Source: Thermodesulfatator indicus DSM 15286 (GTDB taxonomy: Bacteria > Desulfobacterota > Thermodesulfobacteria > Thermodesulfobacteriales > Thermodesulfatatoraceae). Taken from it: 64,000 nt of DNA. This document shows positions 37,821-46,809 of this stretch, one piece after another (within the stretch, counting starts at the first letter, position 1; each line of letters begins with the position of its first letter). Under the pieces are notes generated by a model. That model worked only from the letters and a program-made list of their open reading frames with translations, had not been told where the DNA came from and did no database searches. Where the stretch lies: assembly GCF_000217795.1 (NCBI RefSeq), contig NC_015681.1, positions 2,223,244 to 2,287,243 on the forward strand, written 5' to 3'. The translations under genes and the position numbers were made by a program.

Positions 37821-38717
37821 TTAAAGTTCAAGCCAGGATTCAGAAAAGATGGTCTTCCCAAGAAGCACCCTCGCCGTCTTGTATATCTCAAGCTCCTTGG
37901 GCGAAAGCTTGCTCGGATCCGGCTCGTCTCCGTCCATCATATCATGCACCAACTTTACCCAATCTGGATGCTTGCCTTTGGCTATCTCCACCAGCTCTTT
38001 GTCGTAAATGTTCAAAATCGCCGAGTAAATGTTGTACTTCATGAGCATCATCAAATACACCCGGTCAAGATAACAGCGCAGGTGATGCGGTACTCCGTTT
38101 GATACGTTTGAAAGCCCTATGGTGCTCTTACACCCAGGCGCAATATCTGGAAGCATGGCAAGGAAATTAAGACCTTCAAGAATCTGGTCGGCCCCAAGGG
38201 TAATGGGGGTGCCGATGGGGTCAACCCAGATTTTTTCGTTGGGGATACCGGCCTCGTTTAAGGCCATGATAAGGTCAACGGCCATGGCCGCCCGCTCGTT
38301 GGCGTCTCGTGGCATACCCTCTGGCCCCCAGAGAAGGGCTACGACATCGCAACCTACTTCCGCAGCAAAGGGAATTAGCTTTTCCATACGCTCAGGCTGG
38401 GCCGAGATAGAGTTCATGAGCACGCGCGAGGGATTCTTTGAGGCCTTAATGCCGGCGATCATGGCCTCAGGGTTGGTGGTGTCAAGGGAAATGGGAGTGT
38501 CAACCACTTCTTCTACCACTTTGACAATCCAGGCGGCGAGGTCCGGGCCGTCTTTTTTGGCCGGGCCGATGTTTAAGTCAAGGTAATCGGCGCCTAGTTC
38601 GGTTTCTTCCTTGGCCATCTCCTGGATAGGGCCGGGGTTTCTATCTCGCATGGCCTGGCCGGTACGTTTCCCCATGATGTTGATAGACTCTGCAATACAA
38701 ACTACCGTCTGACTCAT
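37821..38717 (-). CDS. acsE: Methyltetrahydrofolate:corrinoid/iron-sulfur protein methyltransferase
   Basis: Transfers the methyl group of methyl-THF to the cobalt of the corrinoid iron-sulfur protein. 298 residues forming a pterin-binding TIM barrel. ESINIMGKRTG, GADYLDLNIGPA, SLDTTNPEAM, WVDPIGTPI and TIGLSNVSNGVP match AcsE. GAGGAGGC precedes ATG 38717. It follows the HEPN reading frame by only a few bases and lies in the acs operon. Confidence 0.95.
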   Translation of the reverse strand: MSQTVVCIAESINIMGKRTGQAMRDRNPGPIQEMAKEETELGADYLDLNIGPAKKDGPDLAAWIVKVVEEVVDTPISLDTTNPEAMIAGIKASKNPSRVLMNSISAQPERMEKLIPFAAEVGCDVVALLWGPEGMPRDANERAAMAVDLIMALNEAGIPNEKIWVDPIGTPITLGADQILEGLNFLAMLPDIAPGCKSTIGLSNVSNGVPHHLRCYLDRVYLMMLMKYNIYSAILNIYDKELVEIAKGKHPDWVKLVHDMMDGDEPDPSKLSPKELEIYKTARVLLGKTIFSESWLEL

Positions 38718-38719
38718 AT

Positions 38720-39137
38720 TTAAGCCTCCTCATCAAGTTTATCTTCAATGCGCCTTAAAATATTTCGCATAAGTTCTGCATATTTGGGCAAATCACGGTA
38801 AATCAGCCTGGCCACTTCCTCCCTGTAAGTGTGCGAGGTGGCATTCCTGGCATCTACCATTTTTAAAGGCCAGTTCTGTCTCTTCCGGCGAAAGAAGCCC
38901 TACTTGTCCGGCAGTCCGAAAACAACTTTTCGGTGAATAACATTCTAACTTCTCAATTTCCCAGAGAAATTGCTTGAGCACCTTCCAGACTACCTCAAAA
39001 GTATATTCAAATCTTTGAATAGAAGCGTCTCTAAAAATTACATAAAATTCGCTAGTTAACTCAACTTTTTTATCTAACAGTTCAGATAAAGTCTCAAGGG
39101 CCTTGTAAGCTGTGTTAAGCCGGATCTTTAAATCCAC
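38720..39137 (-). pseudogene. HEPN/HI0074-like nucleotidyltransferase-partner gene with a single-base frameshift
   Basis: The first about 90 residues match the HI0074/HEPN family that pairs with MNT nucleotidyltransferases (ASIQRFEYTFEVVWKVLKQFL). At an A5 run (38860-38864) the frame breaks: reading on gives an aberrant 22-residue tail ending at 38793. Skipping one base restores MVDARNATSHTYREEVARL and the full C-terminal helix, ending at TAA 38720-38722, 2 bases before the acsE start. The RNxTxH motif of active HEPN RNases is in the restored part (RNATSH). It may be a pseudogene, a sequence error, or slippage. It overlaps the MNT gene by 10 bases. Confidence 0.75.
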
Positions 39138-39421
39138 TTTTCTCCCTCGGTTAGTATCTTCTGGCGCAGTTCATCTGATAGTTCTTCCCACAAGACCACA
39201 TCTACCTCGTATGGGAAGGTACTTTCTTCAAGAAACTCCCTAAGCAAGGAAGCAAGCTGACTTTGCCCTTTTACTACCAGATCGAAGTCTGACGCCCTCA
39301 TCGGTCTGCCCCAGGCCCTTGAACCAAATAAAAAAATTTCCACTTCTTTAAGATTGTTTTTCTTACAAAACTCATTGAGCAAGTCTTTTAATTTTTGTGC
39401 CCATTTATCAGTATCAGCCAT
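39128..39421 (-). CDS. MNT-family nucleotidyltransferase (antitoxin-type)
   Basis: 97 residues. The minimal nucleotidyltransferase signature GSRAWGRPMRASDFDLVV gives the GS motif (about 33-34) and the metal Asp pair D45/D47, with a further Asp in EVDVVLWEEL. In MNT/HEPN pairs of this kind the nucleotidyltransferase modifies and silences the HEPN toxin. It is followed by the HEPN gene with a 10-base overlap and begins 4 bases after acsC, so it is embedded in the acs operon. Confidence 0.88.
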   Translation of the reverse strand: MADTDKWAQKLKDLLNEFCKKNNLKEVEIFLFGSRAWGRPMRASDFDLVVKGQSQLASLLREFLEESTFPYEVDVVLWEELSDELRQKILTEGEKWI

Positions 39422-39425
39422 AAAC

Positions 39426-40778
39426 CTAAGCCGCTTTCCATTCTTTCAGAAATGGCGGAAGACCGCTTGCTTCTCTCGGGCCAATTACGATTTCCCAGTC
39501 TGGTAATTCTTCTTCAAGCTCACCTTTAATACCCGCCAGATACCCGGGAATAATAAGTTTGCGGTGCTTTACCTTATCAGCAATACCGCACTTTTTTACG
39601 AACTCGGCAATGGTATCCGCCCCGAATTTCCCTGCGGCCCAGGCCGTAAGTACAGACAAACCTTCCGTGTCTTTTATAAGTAGCCAGGTAGGTACTCGGC
39701 TACCTTCTATCTCGCCCGAGACGATAAAATAAGTAAGGGCGAAGTTACAGGTGATACAGACTGGTGAGTTTTCGTCTGGGCCGTTTAGCGGATAAATGCC
39801 CTCTTCCACCACCAGCGGCCGCTGGGGGTCGGTAAAGATGTTCATGCGTTCAACCATAAGGGGATAGAGCAGATCGGCCCTAAAATCAGAAAGCACTATC
39901 ATGCCCGCATACTTGGCCACCAGCACCGAAGCGATCATATACTCGGTTACAAGATTCTCTGTAAATCGAAAGGGAAAGGTAATGCTAGGAAACCCAAAAG
40001 GCTTAAAGCGTTTTTTTATAGCGGCTCGGCGCATAATAACCTGGTCTTCATAGAGCTCACGAAGCCCTCTCGGGCCGGTATCAAGAACAATATCTTTGAT
40101 ACCTGCTTTTATTAACTCTTCCGAGATGCGAGCCGCCTCTCCTAGAGAATCAGCCTTAACCCCCAAAGGAAAGCCAGTTTCTTTGGCAAGCTCGGCCATA
40201 TCTTTAAGATTTTCTAAAGTGACCCCATAAAGAAGGGCTTTATGTTCACCACACTCTTGGGCCCCAGCGGCCAGGACATCTTTTTTCTCACTCATGAGGA
40301 CGAGAACCGCTTCTGGCACTTCTTCCCGCACTTTTTTTACCAGGTCAGCCATCTTTTGAGCATCACCGCCCACATCTTCAATAGCGATAACTTCAGGCTC
40401 AAGTTTTACCCCTACTCTTTCCCAGCGAAGTTTTTTAAACTTGGCAAGCCTTTCACTTATTTCGTCTTCAGCCATATCTGTGCGCAGTAAGAGACCAATG
40501 GCCGTTGGGTGTTCAAAGCGCTTTTCGTGGCGAAATAAAACCGTCTCACCACCAACAGCTAAAGTGTGATCCCCACTTCCAAGTTTTATAGTCCTTATAG
40601 GTGGAGCTGAGGCCTCGGAAATTTTTTCTTTGGCTTCTTCTGAAACATAAGGGCAAGCAGCAATATCAGCCTGGCCAGCCGCTACTTTCATGGCGAAGGC
40701 CAAACACGTAGGAAACCCGCACTCCTTACAGTTTTTCTTAGGAAGCATGCCCAAAATCTGAATTCCAGTAAGACCCAT
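39426..40778 (-). CDS. acsC: Corrinoid iron-sulfur protein large subunit (CFeSP gamma)
   Basis: 450 residues. The N-terminal [4Fe-4S] motif KKNCKECGFPTCLAFAMKVA binds the cluster that reactivates cobalt. A TIM-barrel domain and a C-terminal corrinoid-binding domain (about 330-450, LLIKDTEGLSVLTAWAAGKF) follow. It carries the methyl group from AcsE to acetyl-CoA synthase, together with AcsD. It lies 32 bases downstream of acsB. Confidence 0.95.
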   Translation of the reverse strand: MGLTGIQILGMLPKKNCKECGFPTCLAFAMKVAAGQADIAACPYVSEEAKEKISEASAPPIRTIKLGSGDHTLAVGGETVLFRHEKRFEHPTAIGLLLRTDMAEDEISERLAKFKKLRWERVGVKLEPEVIAIEDVGGDAQKMADLVKKVREEVPEAVLVLMSEKKDVLAAGAQECGEHKALLYGVTLENLKDMAELAKETGFPLGVKADSLGEAARISEELIKAGIKDIVLDTGPRGLRELYEDQVIMRRAAIKKRFKPFGFPSITFPFRFTENLVTEYMIASVLVAKYAGMIVLSDFRADLLYPLMVERMNIFTDPQRPLVVEEGIYPLNGPDENSPVCITCNFALTYFIVSGEIEGSRVPTWLLIKDTEGLSVLTAWAAGKFGADTIAEFVKKCGIADKVKHRKLIIPGYLAGIKGELEEELPDWEIVIGPREASGLPPFLKEWKAA

Positions 40779-40810
40779 CTCTTAACCCCTTTTCTCTCAA
40801 TTTTTGGTAG

Positions 40811-43033
40811 CTACATAAGCGGCGGCATATCCTTAACCGGATGACCTACCTTTTCAATCCAGGCCGCCACCTCTTCTTCAGTATTGGCCACTGTTTCGTC
40901 AGCGATCTTTTCAATCAAATCAGGCACGCCTATTTCTTCTGCTCGTGCCTTGAGTTTGTCCATCAATTCTTCTTTTAAATTTTTGGGCATCCAGACCACC
41001 CGTTTAAGCCCACCTTCAGCAGTAAGGAACTTACGCGAAGTAATATAGTGTTTGGAAACCCCCATAAACCCTGGTGTCACTTGGCCACCACCCACCATAC
41101 CCGCCATGGTGGTAAACTTCATTCCCGTGGGCGTAAGACCCATATAATCACGGTTGACTATCATGATACCGTTACAGGTAGGCAGTACAGCGGCGATACA
41201 CTCAAAGCAACCACAGGCGGTCATTGGATCCACCATTATGCTATAAAGACTTACCCTTTCTACTTTTCCGCGGGAAGCCTGTTTAACGAATTCGTTTATT
41301 CCACTATATTGGCCAAGAGTTTCGTCAATAAGCTCGCCTTTAGGGATAGGCTGATTAGGTCCGGTAGGATTGATTTCGTAACAGGCCTTACCATCAAGCC
41401 AGTTGTAGGCACCACACATGCCGATTCGTTCAGGCGTAATCACGCACACATGGCTTGGCGCAAAACTCTGACAAAGCGTACAGGAGTAGTAAACATCAAC
41501 ACTTTCGTCAGTCATACCGGCAATCTTTTCGTCACGACGGGCATAAACCTGCTTGGCCAGCTCAAGTATCTCTTTTACCTTTTCCTCTTCGGTGTAGATT
41601 TTTACCTGGCACTTATCCACAATAGCACCGTACTCCTGGCGGAGCTTGGCATAAAGAATTTCACCTATGTGACGAAATAAAAAGCCTTTCTCAACAGCGG
41701 CTTTGCTAATACGAAGCCACATGATATTACGCTGCCCTACGTGCATAATGCCCTGGGCATAGTTAATAAGGTGGTGAAACTGGCGCTCTAAAATGGCCTC
41801 AAAGTCTTCCTGCATATTGGCTCCGGCCACTTCTACCAGCACAGCAAAAGGTAAGCGATATGGCGGACCTTCCAGACCAAGCTTTTCCACCTCATTTATT
41901 TCAGGGCCTATTACTTCAATTTTTCCGTCTTCCACCTCGTCAAGTTCCTTAGCCATCAGTAGCTCGACCGCAGGGGTACGCCCACCTCCACATTCAAGAT
42001 AAAGGTCTCCTTTCCGTACCCTCTCTCCCTCAAAAGCTGGGGCGTAAGCGACCGGTATATCGAGCTTAACCGCCGTGACCTTAAGCCCTCTGACTTCAAG
42101 GGCCCGGTCAACCAGCTCTTCATAAGGGACCCTGGCTACTATGTGCTCGTATGTACATATGCCCCACGGCCTTATTTCCGTGAGATTCCAGTCAGCAATA
42201 GTGGGAAACCCCCAGTTAATGGCACCAGCGGCATTAGCCGCCCATTCGTCAGTCACCGGGCCAAAGGCTATAACAAAGGAAAATGTCCTTTCTTTGTTGT
42301 AAAGAAGGTTTCCGATATAGTCACCCGGTTTAATACCACCAAATGACATGGCCACCCTGCAGGCAAAGCCTATGGCAAACACTACAGAAGTGTAGTCGGG
42401 CCCAAAAGGAATAAGGCGCGTTGGCCAGCCGAGCTGAACACCAAGCTCTTTTAGCTGCTCGGCCATGCGCACACCGCCACTGTCAGAGTGCATAAATACA
42501 TAAAGGTTTTTTTGCTGGAGTTCTTCAGCTATCTTTCTGGCTACTTCCTTGTCATAAGGGGCTCCAAGGCAAGCAGCAAAACCTGGCGCTGTTCCGTCAA
42601 CAAATTCCACTCCACGTTTACGAAAGATAACGTCGTCAGCAGCCCCAAGCCACAAATTATCTTCAGTAGGTTCTTCGGTCTTGGTGTAAATATTCGGGTT
42701 TTCAAGATACTTGATAGCTTCTATGACTTCTTCGGCAAAAAAAGTGGCCATACCAGCGTCAAGGGCCGAACCCAAATAAGGAAGCCAGATATTTTCTGAA
42801 GGAACTGGAGGTAGAAGCTTTTCCGCTTCTTCCAGTACTTCTTTACAGTCTCCAAGTTTTTTTACAGGGTACCCGAGCATGGCATAAATAATAGGCAGGT
42901 AATAAGCAGTGTTAGGAAACCCTACAGGTTGTTCTTTTCCAAACTTATCAACTGCTTCTTCATACTTAGCCCAAGCTCTATCAACGATCTTGTGTGCTCC
43001 TTTTATGGCCACATACGCCACACTTCTTGACAC
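40811..43033 (-). CDS. acsB: Acetyl-CoA synthase (CODH/ACS alpha subunit)
   Basis: Assembles acetyl-CoA from CO, the CFeSP methyl group and CoA. 740 residues. The A-cluster ligands are complete: C518, C521, C530 and C540 (YSCTLCQSF...CVIT...MCGAY) for the [4Fe-4S] part and C607-G-C609 (ACGCFE) for the distal Ni, in the same spacing as the Moorella enzyme. The N-terminal domain that contacts CODH is present, unlike in short archaeal CdhC. The start is GTG 43033 with GGGAGGGAG upstream. Confidence 0.97.
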   Translation of the reverse strand: MSRSVAYVAIKGAHKIVDRAWAKYEEAVDKFGKEQPVGFPNTAYYLPIIYAMLGYPVKKLGDCKEVLEEAEKLLPPVPSENIWLPYLGSALDAGMATFFAEEVIEAIKYLENPNIYTKTEEPTEDNLWLGAADDVIFRKRGVEFVDGTAPGFAACLGAPYDKEVARKIAEELQQKNLYVFMHSDSGGVRMAEQLKELGVQLGWPTRLIPFGPDYTSVVFAIGFACRVAMSFGGIKPGDYIGNLLYNKERTFSFVIAFGPVTDEWAANAAGAINWGFPTIADWNLTEIRPWGICTYEHIVARVPYEELVDRALEVRGLKVTAVKLDIPVAYAPAFEGERVRKGDLYLECGGGRTPAVELLMAKELDEVEDGKIEVIGPEINEVEKLGLEGPPYRLPFAVLVEVAGANMQEDFEAILERQFHHLINYAQGIMHVGQRNIMWLRISKAAVEKGFLFRHIGEILYAKLRQEYGAIVDKCQVKIYTEEEKVKEILELAKQVYARRDEKIAGMTDESVDVYYSCTLCQSFAPSHVCVITPERIGMCGAYNWLDGKACYEINPTGPNQPIPKGELIDETLGQYSGINEFVKQASRGKVERVSLYSIMVDPMTACGCFECIAAVLPTCNGIMIVNRDYMGLTPTGMKFTTMAGMVGGGQVTPGFMGVSKHYITSRKFLTAEGGLKRVVWMPKNLKEELMDKLKARAEEIGVPDLIEKIADETVANTEEEVAAWIEKVGHPVKDMPPLM

Positions 43034-43053
43034 AGCTCTCCCTCCCTAAGGAA

Positions 43054-45732
43054 TTATACAGCCATCAAGCCTTTGATAATCTTTTGGGTCACTTCTATAG
43101 CTTTAGGGTGCCTCATAATTAGAAAGTCTCCTCCAGCCATAAGAAGAGATATCGCCGTAATAGCCTCAAGGGCTATGCCCCTAATCTCCTGTTCTCCAAG
43201 CATTTCATCAGATGGAAGCCCGGCTTCTTTTGTTTTCCAGACTTCTCTCCCTACATTTATGACAAAGGGCACCTGAAGCTTATCATCTCCGGCATATAGG
43301 GCGGCAAGCCTTATACGCTCCATCACTGAATAGGTATATTCGAGTCCGTAACCAACTGCTCCCACTGAAGGATCCATACCAATACGATCAAGAGGAACTC
43401 CTATATTTTCAAGCAAGATGTTCAGTTGTTTGGCCAGGTTTACGTCTATCGGGCTTGAAGCGATAAGGGCATAACCATAACCCATAGCTGTAGCTCCAAG
43501 CGCCTGGTGGTTAGTATCTACTACCGGGCCAACCATTACATTTTTGGCCCCAAGTACGTTGGCCACTTCTCTTATGACCTCTACGTCTTTTTCCGGTGAG
43601 CCAGAACCCCAGATAACTAAAGGCACATCTACCGCATTAGCTACTTTTTCCACCACTTTGGCCGCGTGGGCTGGTTCAAGATTCATGAAATTAGGATCAG
43701 TCCCCACCAGGTACACGTTTATAGCCTCAGCCCCATAAACCTCTACACACTTTTTGGCCCAGTCTCCTGGATCAGCGAAAACGTCTTCAAAATACTTGGC
43801 TATAGATTCGGGCCAGTCCTCAGGCTTGACATCAAGTACCTCCATGGCCACCCGCGGCGGGTTCTTCATCTCTCCTTCAAAGAGATGAAATGGCAAGACA
43901 TTTGTACCGCCAAAGGCTATCTTTTTATCGCCTTCACCAATAGTGACTTCTTTAATCCAAGCAGTACCTGGTTCTTTATAAACATCTTCGGGAATACCCG
44001 CTGCCCTTTCTGATACATCACGATATTCACTAGAAAGATCTGAAAAGACAAGAATCTCGGAAACTTCAGGCGCCTCAGCGGTAACAGTCGGTTTTTCTTC
44101 AGGTTTTTCCATTGGCTTTTCTTCAACTGGAGGTGCCTCTTCAGCTGGCGGTTTCTCTTCTACCGGTGGTTTCTCTTTGGCGCGTAGTTCTTCTATTTTG
44201 ACAAGGCCTGCCTTGGCCTCCTCTTGTTCTGGTATTACGTCTAACACTTCCTTGAAAAGCTTTTCAGCCTCGTCCAGCTCTTTGGCCTCAAGTTTTTCTT
44301 TAGCTTTGTTTAGTAACTCAGCTATTTTTTGTTCTTTTTTGATGACTTCTATAGCGTTTTTGGCCGGTTCGTTTTCCGGCTCAAGCTTAAGTACTTGTTC
44401 GTAAAGAGACAAAGCCTTATCATAATCAACAGCTTCCTGAGCTGCTTTGGCCGCAGAAAGAAGGTCAGCTATCTGTTTGGCCTTTTCTTCTTCCTCTCTG
44501 GTTATAGAAGGAACTTCAGGCTTTGGCGACACCTCTTCAATAGAAGGTCTTTCCTCAATAGGCGGTACTTCACCACCAAGTAAAGTTTTTTCTAGACTAG
44601 CTAGACCTTCATGAAGCATATTTATACCTTCCCGTAGGGCATCCATGCTTGAACGCAAAGAAGAAAATACGGATTTTAAAGCCTCAACCGGCACATCAAC
44701 CTTAGGTGGCACGATCTCTTCTGGTGCTTTCTCCTCTGGTTTTTCTTCAGGTAGGGCAACCTCAGGGACTCTTTCCTCTTTGACCAATGGTTTGACTTCT
44801 TCGGCAAAAGGTCTAGCCTCAAGACCTGCTCTTTTTACTATTTCAGGAACAGCTTCTTCCCACTCAATAGCCATAATGTGAACGCCAGCTACCCCTGGGA
44901 TTTCACGCACTTGCTCTATAATTTCTACGACTATCTTTATGCCTTCTTCTTTTTTGTCTTTCGCGTCTTTTAAGCGGGAAAGAATTTCATCTGGCACATC
45001 AAGCCCGGGCACGAAATACTTCATATATTTTGCCATGCCAAAGGATTTAGGCGGCGTAACCCCGGCGAGAATAAAAAGCTTTTCAGTAAGGCCGAGGTCT
45101 CTCGCCATCTCCATAAACTTACGGAAACGCTCAAGGTTATATATGATCTGAGTTTGAATAAACTGAGCCCCGGCTGCCGCTTTTTTGGCCATCCGGTGAA
45201 CGCGAAATTCAAATGGATCGGCAAACGGATTTTCTGCTGCTCCCAGAAAAAACTCCGGGGCTTTACCTCTTATCTCTTCGCCGCATTGAAATTTCTTTTC
45301 ATCGCGCATGCGGCGGACCATGTCTAGCAGCTGAATAGAATCAAGGTCAAAGACCCCTTTGGCCTCAGGATGATTACCAAACTTTGGGTGGTCTCCGGTA
45401 AGACATAAGAGATTTCTCATACCAAGAGCAGCGGCTCCGAGGAGGTCAGCCTGAATGGCTATGCGATTGCGGTCACGACAGGTCATTTGAATAACCGGCT
45501 CAACCCCTTCTTCGCGCACCAGCACTCCAGAGGCGATAGAAGACATACGAACAATAGCCGTTTGACAATCGGTAATGTTGGCGGCATCAACATAACCCCT
45601 GATAATGCGGGCCTTTTCCCGTACCACTTCTGGATCTGCACTTTTAGGAGGGCCTATTTCACAGGTAACGGCAAAGTGGCCTTCTTTGAGAACCCTTTCT
45701 AGATGACTGAAATATTTTTTCTCTTCGCTCAC
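43054..45732 (-). CDS. Fusion of methylene-THF reductase (MetF) and corrinoid protein small subunit (AcsD) through a TPR-containing linker
   Basis: 892 residues. Residues about 8-305 are MetF-like: FAVTCEIGPPKSADP, the TGDHPKFG flavin loop, and the TIM-barrel ending in GVHIMAIEWEEAV. Then come a Pro/Glu-rich linker (310-345), a helix (347-385), two or three TPR-like repeats (about 413-515: AQEAVDYDKALSLYEQVLKL and LEAKELDEAEKLFKEVL), a second PEEK-type linker (516-555) and a complete AcsD/CdhD-type domain (557-892: KIAFGGTNVLPFHLFEG, DPNFMNLEPAHAAKVVEKVA, GSGSPEKD). It would make methyl-THF and supply the CFeSP subunit in one chain. No stop or frame break occurs between domains. Confidence 0.9.
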   Translation of the reverse strand: MSEEKKYFSHLERVLKEGHFAVTCEIGPPKSADPEVVREKARIIRGYVDAANITDCQTAIVRMSSIASGVLVREEGVEPVIQMTCRDRNRIAIQADLLGAAALGMRNLLCLTGDHPKFGNHPEAKGVFDLDSIQLLDMVRRMRDEKKFQCGEEIRGKAPEFFLGAAENPFADPFEFRVHRMAKKAAAGAQFIQTQIIYNLERFRKFMEMARDLGLTEKLFILAGVTPPKSFGMAKYMKYFVPGLDVPDEILSRLKDAKDKKEEGIKIVVEIIEQVREIPGVAGVHIMAIEWEEAVPEIVKRAGLEARPFAEEVKPLVKEERVPEVALPEEKPEEKAPEEIVPPKVDVPVEALKSVFSSLRSSMDALREGINMLHEGLASLEKTLLGGEVPPIEERPSIEEVSPKPEVPSITREEEEKAKQIADLLSAAKAAQEAVDYDKALSLYEQVLKLEPENEPAKNAIEVIKKEQKIAELLNKAKEKLEAKELDEAEKLFKEVLDVIPEQEEAKAGLVKIEELRAKEKPPVEEKPPAEEAPPVEEKPMEKPEEKPTVTAEAPEVSEILVFSDLSSEYRDVSERAAGIPEDVYKEPGTAWIKEVTIGEGDKKIAFGGTNVLPFHLFEGEMKNPPRVAMEVLDVKPEDWPESIAKYFEDVFADPGDWAKKCVEVYGAEAINVYLVGTDPNFMNLEPAHAAKVVEKVANAVDVPLVIWGSGSPEKDVEVIREVANVLGAKNVMVGPVVDTNHQALGATAMGYGYALIASSPIDVNLAKQLNILLENIGVPLDRIGMDPSVGAVGYGLEYTYSVMERIRLAALYAGDDKLQVPFVINVGREVWKTKEAGLPSDEMLGEQEIRGIALEAITAISLLMAGGDFLIMRHPKAIEVTQKIIKGLMAV

Positions 45733-45748
45733 TTAGTGCCTCCTAAAT

Positions 45749-46426
45749 TCAGTTTTTGTTAAGTTCGAGATCAGAACGCTCTCTTTTTCTCGGGCCTCCG
45801 TATCCGGCTGGGATCCAATTTTTGGGAGCCCATATCTGAGCAAGTTTTTCAAGCTCGCCTCTTGCCTTTAAGCGGTCATAAATTAACTGCCAAACACATG
45901 GAGTATCAGGAGATATTTCACACTTCCCGTTTTGGGAGCCACCGCAGGGACCGTTTAAGAGATTTTTGGCACAGCGGGCAATAGGGCATATTCCACCGGT
46001 AAGATCAAGAATACAATCACCACAACCCCGACACATCTCCTCCCACTTACCCAGAGCTGGGTTAGCTCCATAAAAGGTAGTGTTTACTCCTGGATATATC
46101 TTTAAGTCAGGATAAAGCTCTGAAGCCAGGTTAACCCCTACCCCGCAGGCCAAAGAAATCACTGCCTCAACTTCTTCTTTTAATTCTGCAAGAGGAGTCA
46201 AGTACTCAGGGTCACACTGGCGGGTGAAGGTCTTTTCTACTGTTTCTAGTGGTTTTCCGTTATTTTTCCGGGCAAGCCTTAAAGCCGAAGCTAAAATTTC
46301 TACCTCTCTGTCTCCTCCAGCCGAACAAATAGCCACACAACCACGACACCCAACTATCGCCACTTTGGCGTAGGGTTCTATCATTTCAAGAATCTGTTTT
46401 ATGGGTTTTCTTTCTGCTACTATCAT
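45749..46426 (-). CDS. metV: MetV, zinc/iron-sulfur partner of methylene-THF reductase
   Basis: 225 residues with many Cys: VGCRGCVAICSAGG, then CRGCGDC, GGICPIARCAKNLLNGPCGG and CEISPDTPCVW. This is the MetF-partner domain (annotated as methylenetetrahydrofolate reductase C-terminal domain) that gives MetF its electron supply in acetogens. The MetF domain itself is encoded 16 bases downstream as part of the AcsD fusion. The start overlaps the upstream mvhD-like stop by one base. Confidence 0.9.
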   Translation of the reverse strand: MIVAERKPIKQILEMIEPYAKVAIVGCRGCVAICSAGGDREVEILASALRLARKNNGKPLETVEKTFTRQCDPEYLTPLAELKEEVEAVISLACGVGVNLASELYPDLKIYPGVNTTFYGANPALGKWEEMCRGCGDCILDLTGGICPIARCAKNLLNGPCGGSQNGKCEISPDTPCVWQLIYDRLKARGELEKLAQIWAPKNWIPAGYGGPRKRERSDLELNKN

Positions 46427-46809
46427 TAGGCTTCCTCTTTAATCTCAAGTAGTTTTTCAAAGGTGTCTTTAACGGCTGCCACAAAGGCCCCGGTATCAAG
46501 CCTTGGCACAAAGGCCATACGCACTCTTTCGGGGTTCATATCAATCTCTGAAAGGATTTCTCTGGCAAGTTCTACTTTTTTTTCTGCTCTAGCGCTACCT
46601 GTTCGATTGTGACAGACTCCCTTTTCACAGCCTGCTACCAGCACGGCTTCTGCTCCATCTTCAAAAGCTTTAAGGATATCTACGACTTCGATTCTCCCTG
46701 AACAGGGATAACGTTTAATTTCAATTTCTGCTGGTATGTCCGATAAATCTTGAGAAGTAGCCTCGTTTGTATAGTGACAGCAAAGAACCGTAAGCTTACT
46801 CTTAAGCAT
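46426..46809 (-). CDS. MvhD-like hydrogenase iron-sulfur (delta) subunit, second copy
   Basis: 127 residues. The MvhD pattern is RYPCSGRIEVVDILKAFEDGAEAVLVAGCEKGVCHNRTGSARAEKKVE. The early motif reads LCCHYTN, so no Sec is needed or present here. MvhD proteins pass electrons between a donor and HdrA. It starts inside the HdrC-like gene (8-base overlap) and its stop overlaps the metV start, so it belongs to the HdrA-MetFV electron-transfer set. Confidence 0.88.
   Translation of the reverse strand: MLKSKLTVLCCHYTNEATSQDLSDIPAEIEIKRYPCSGRIEVVDILKAFEDGAEAVLVAGCEKGVCHNRTGSARAEKKVELAREILSEIDMNPERVRMAFVPRLDTGAFVAAVKDTFEKLLEIKEEA

Noticed and set aside
46426-46809. Second MvhD as a further selenoprotein
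   Set aside because: The motif reads LCCHYTN with no UGA, and its start overlaps the HdrC-like gene normally.
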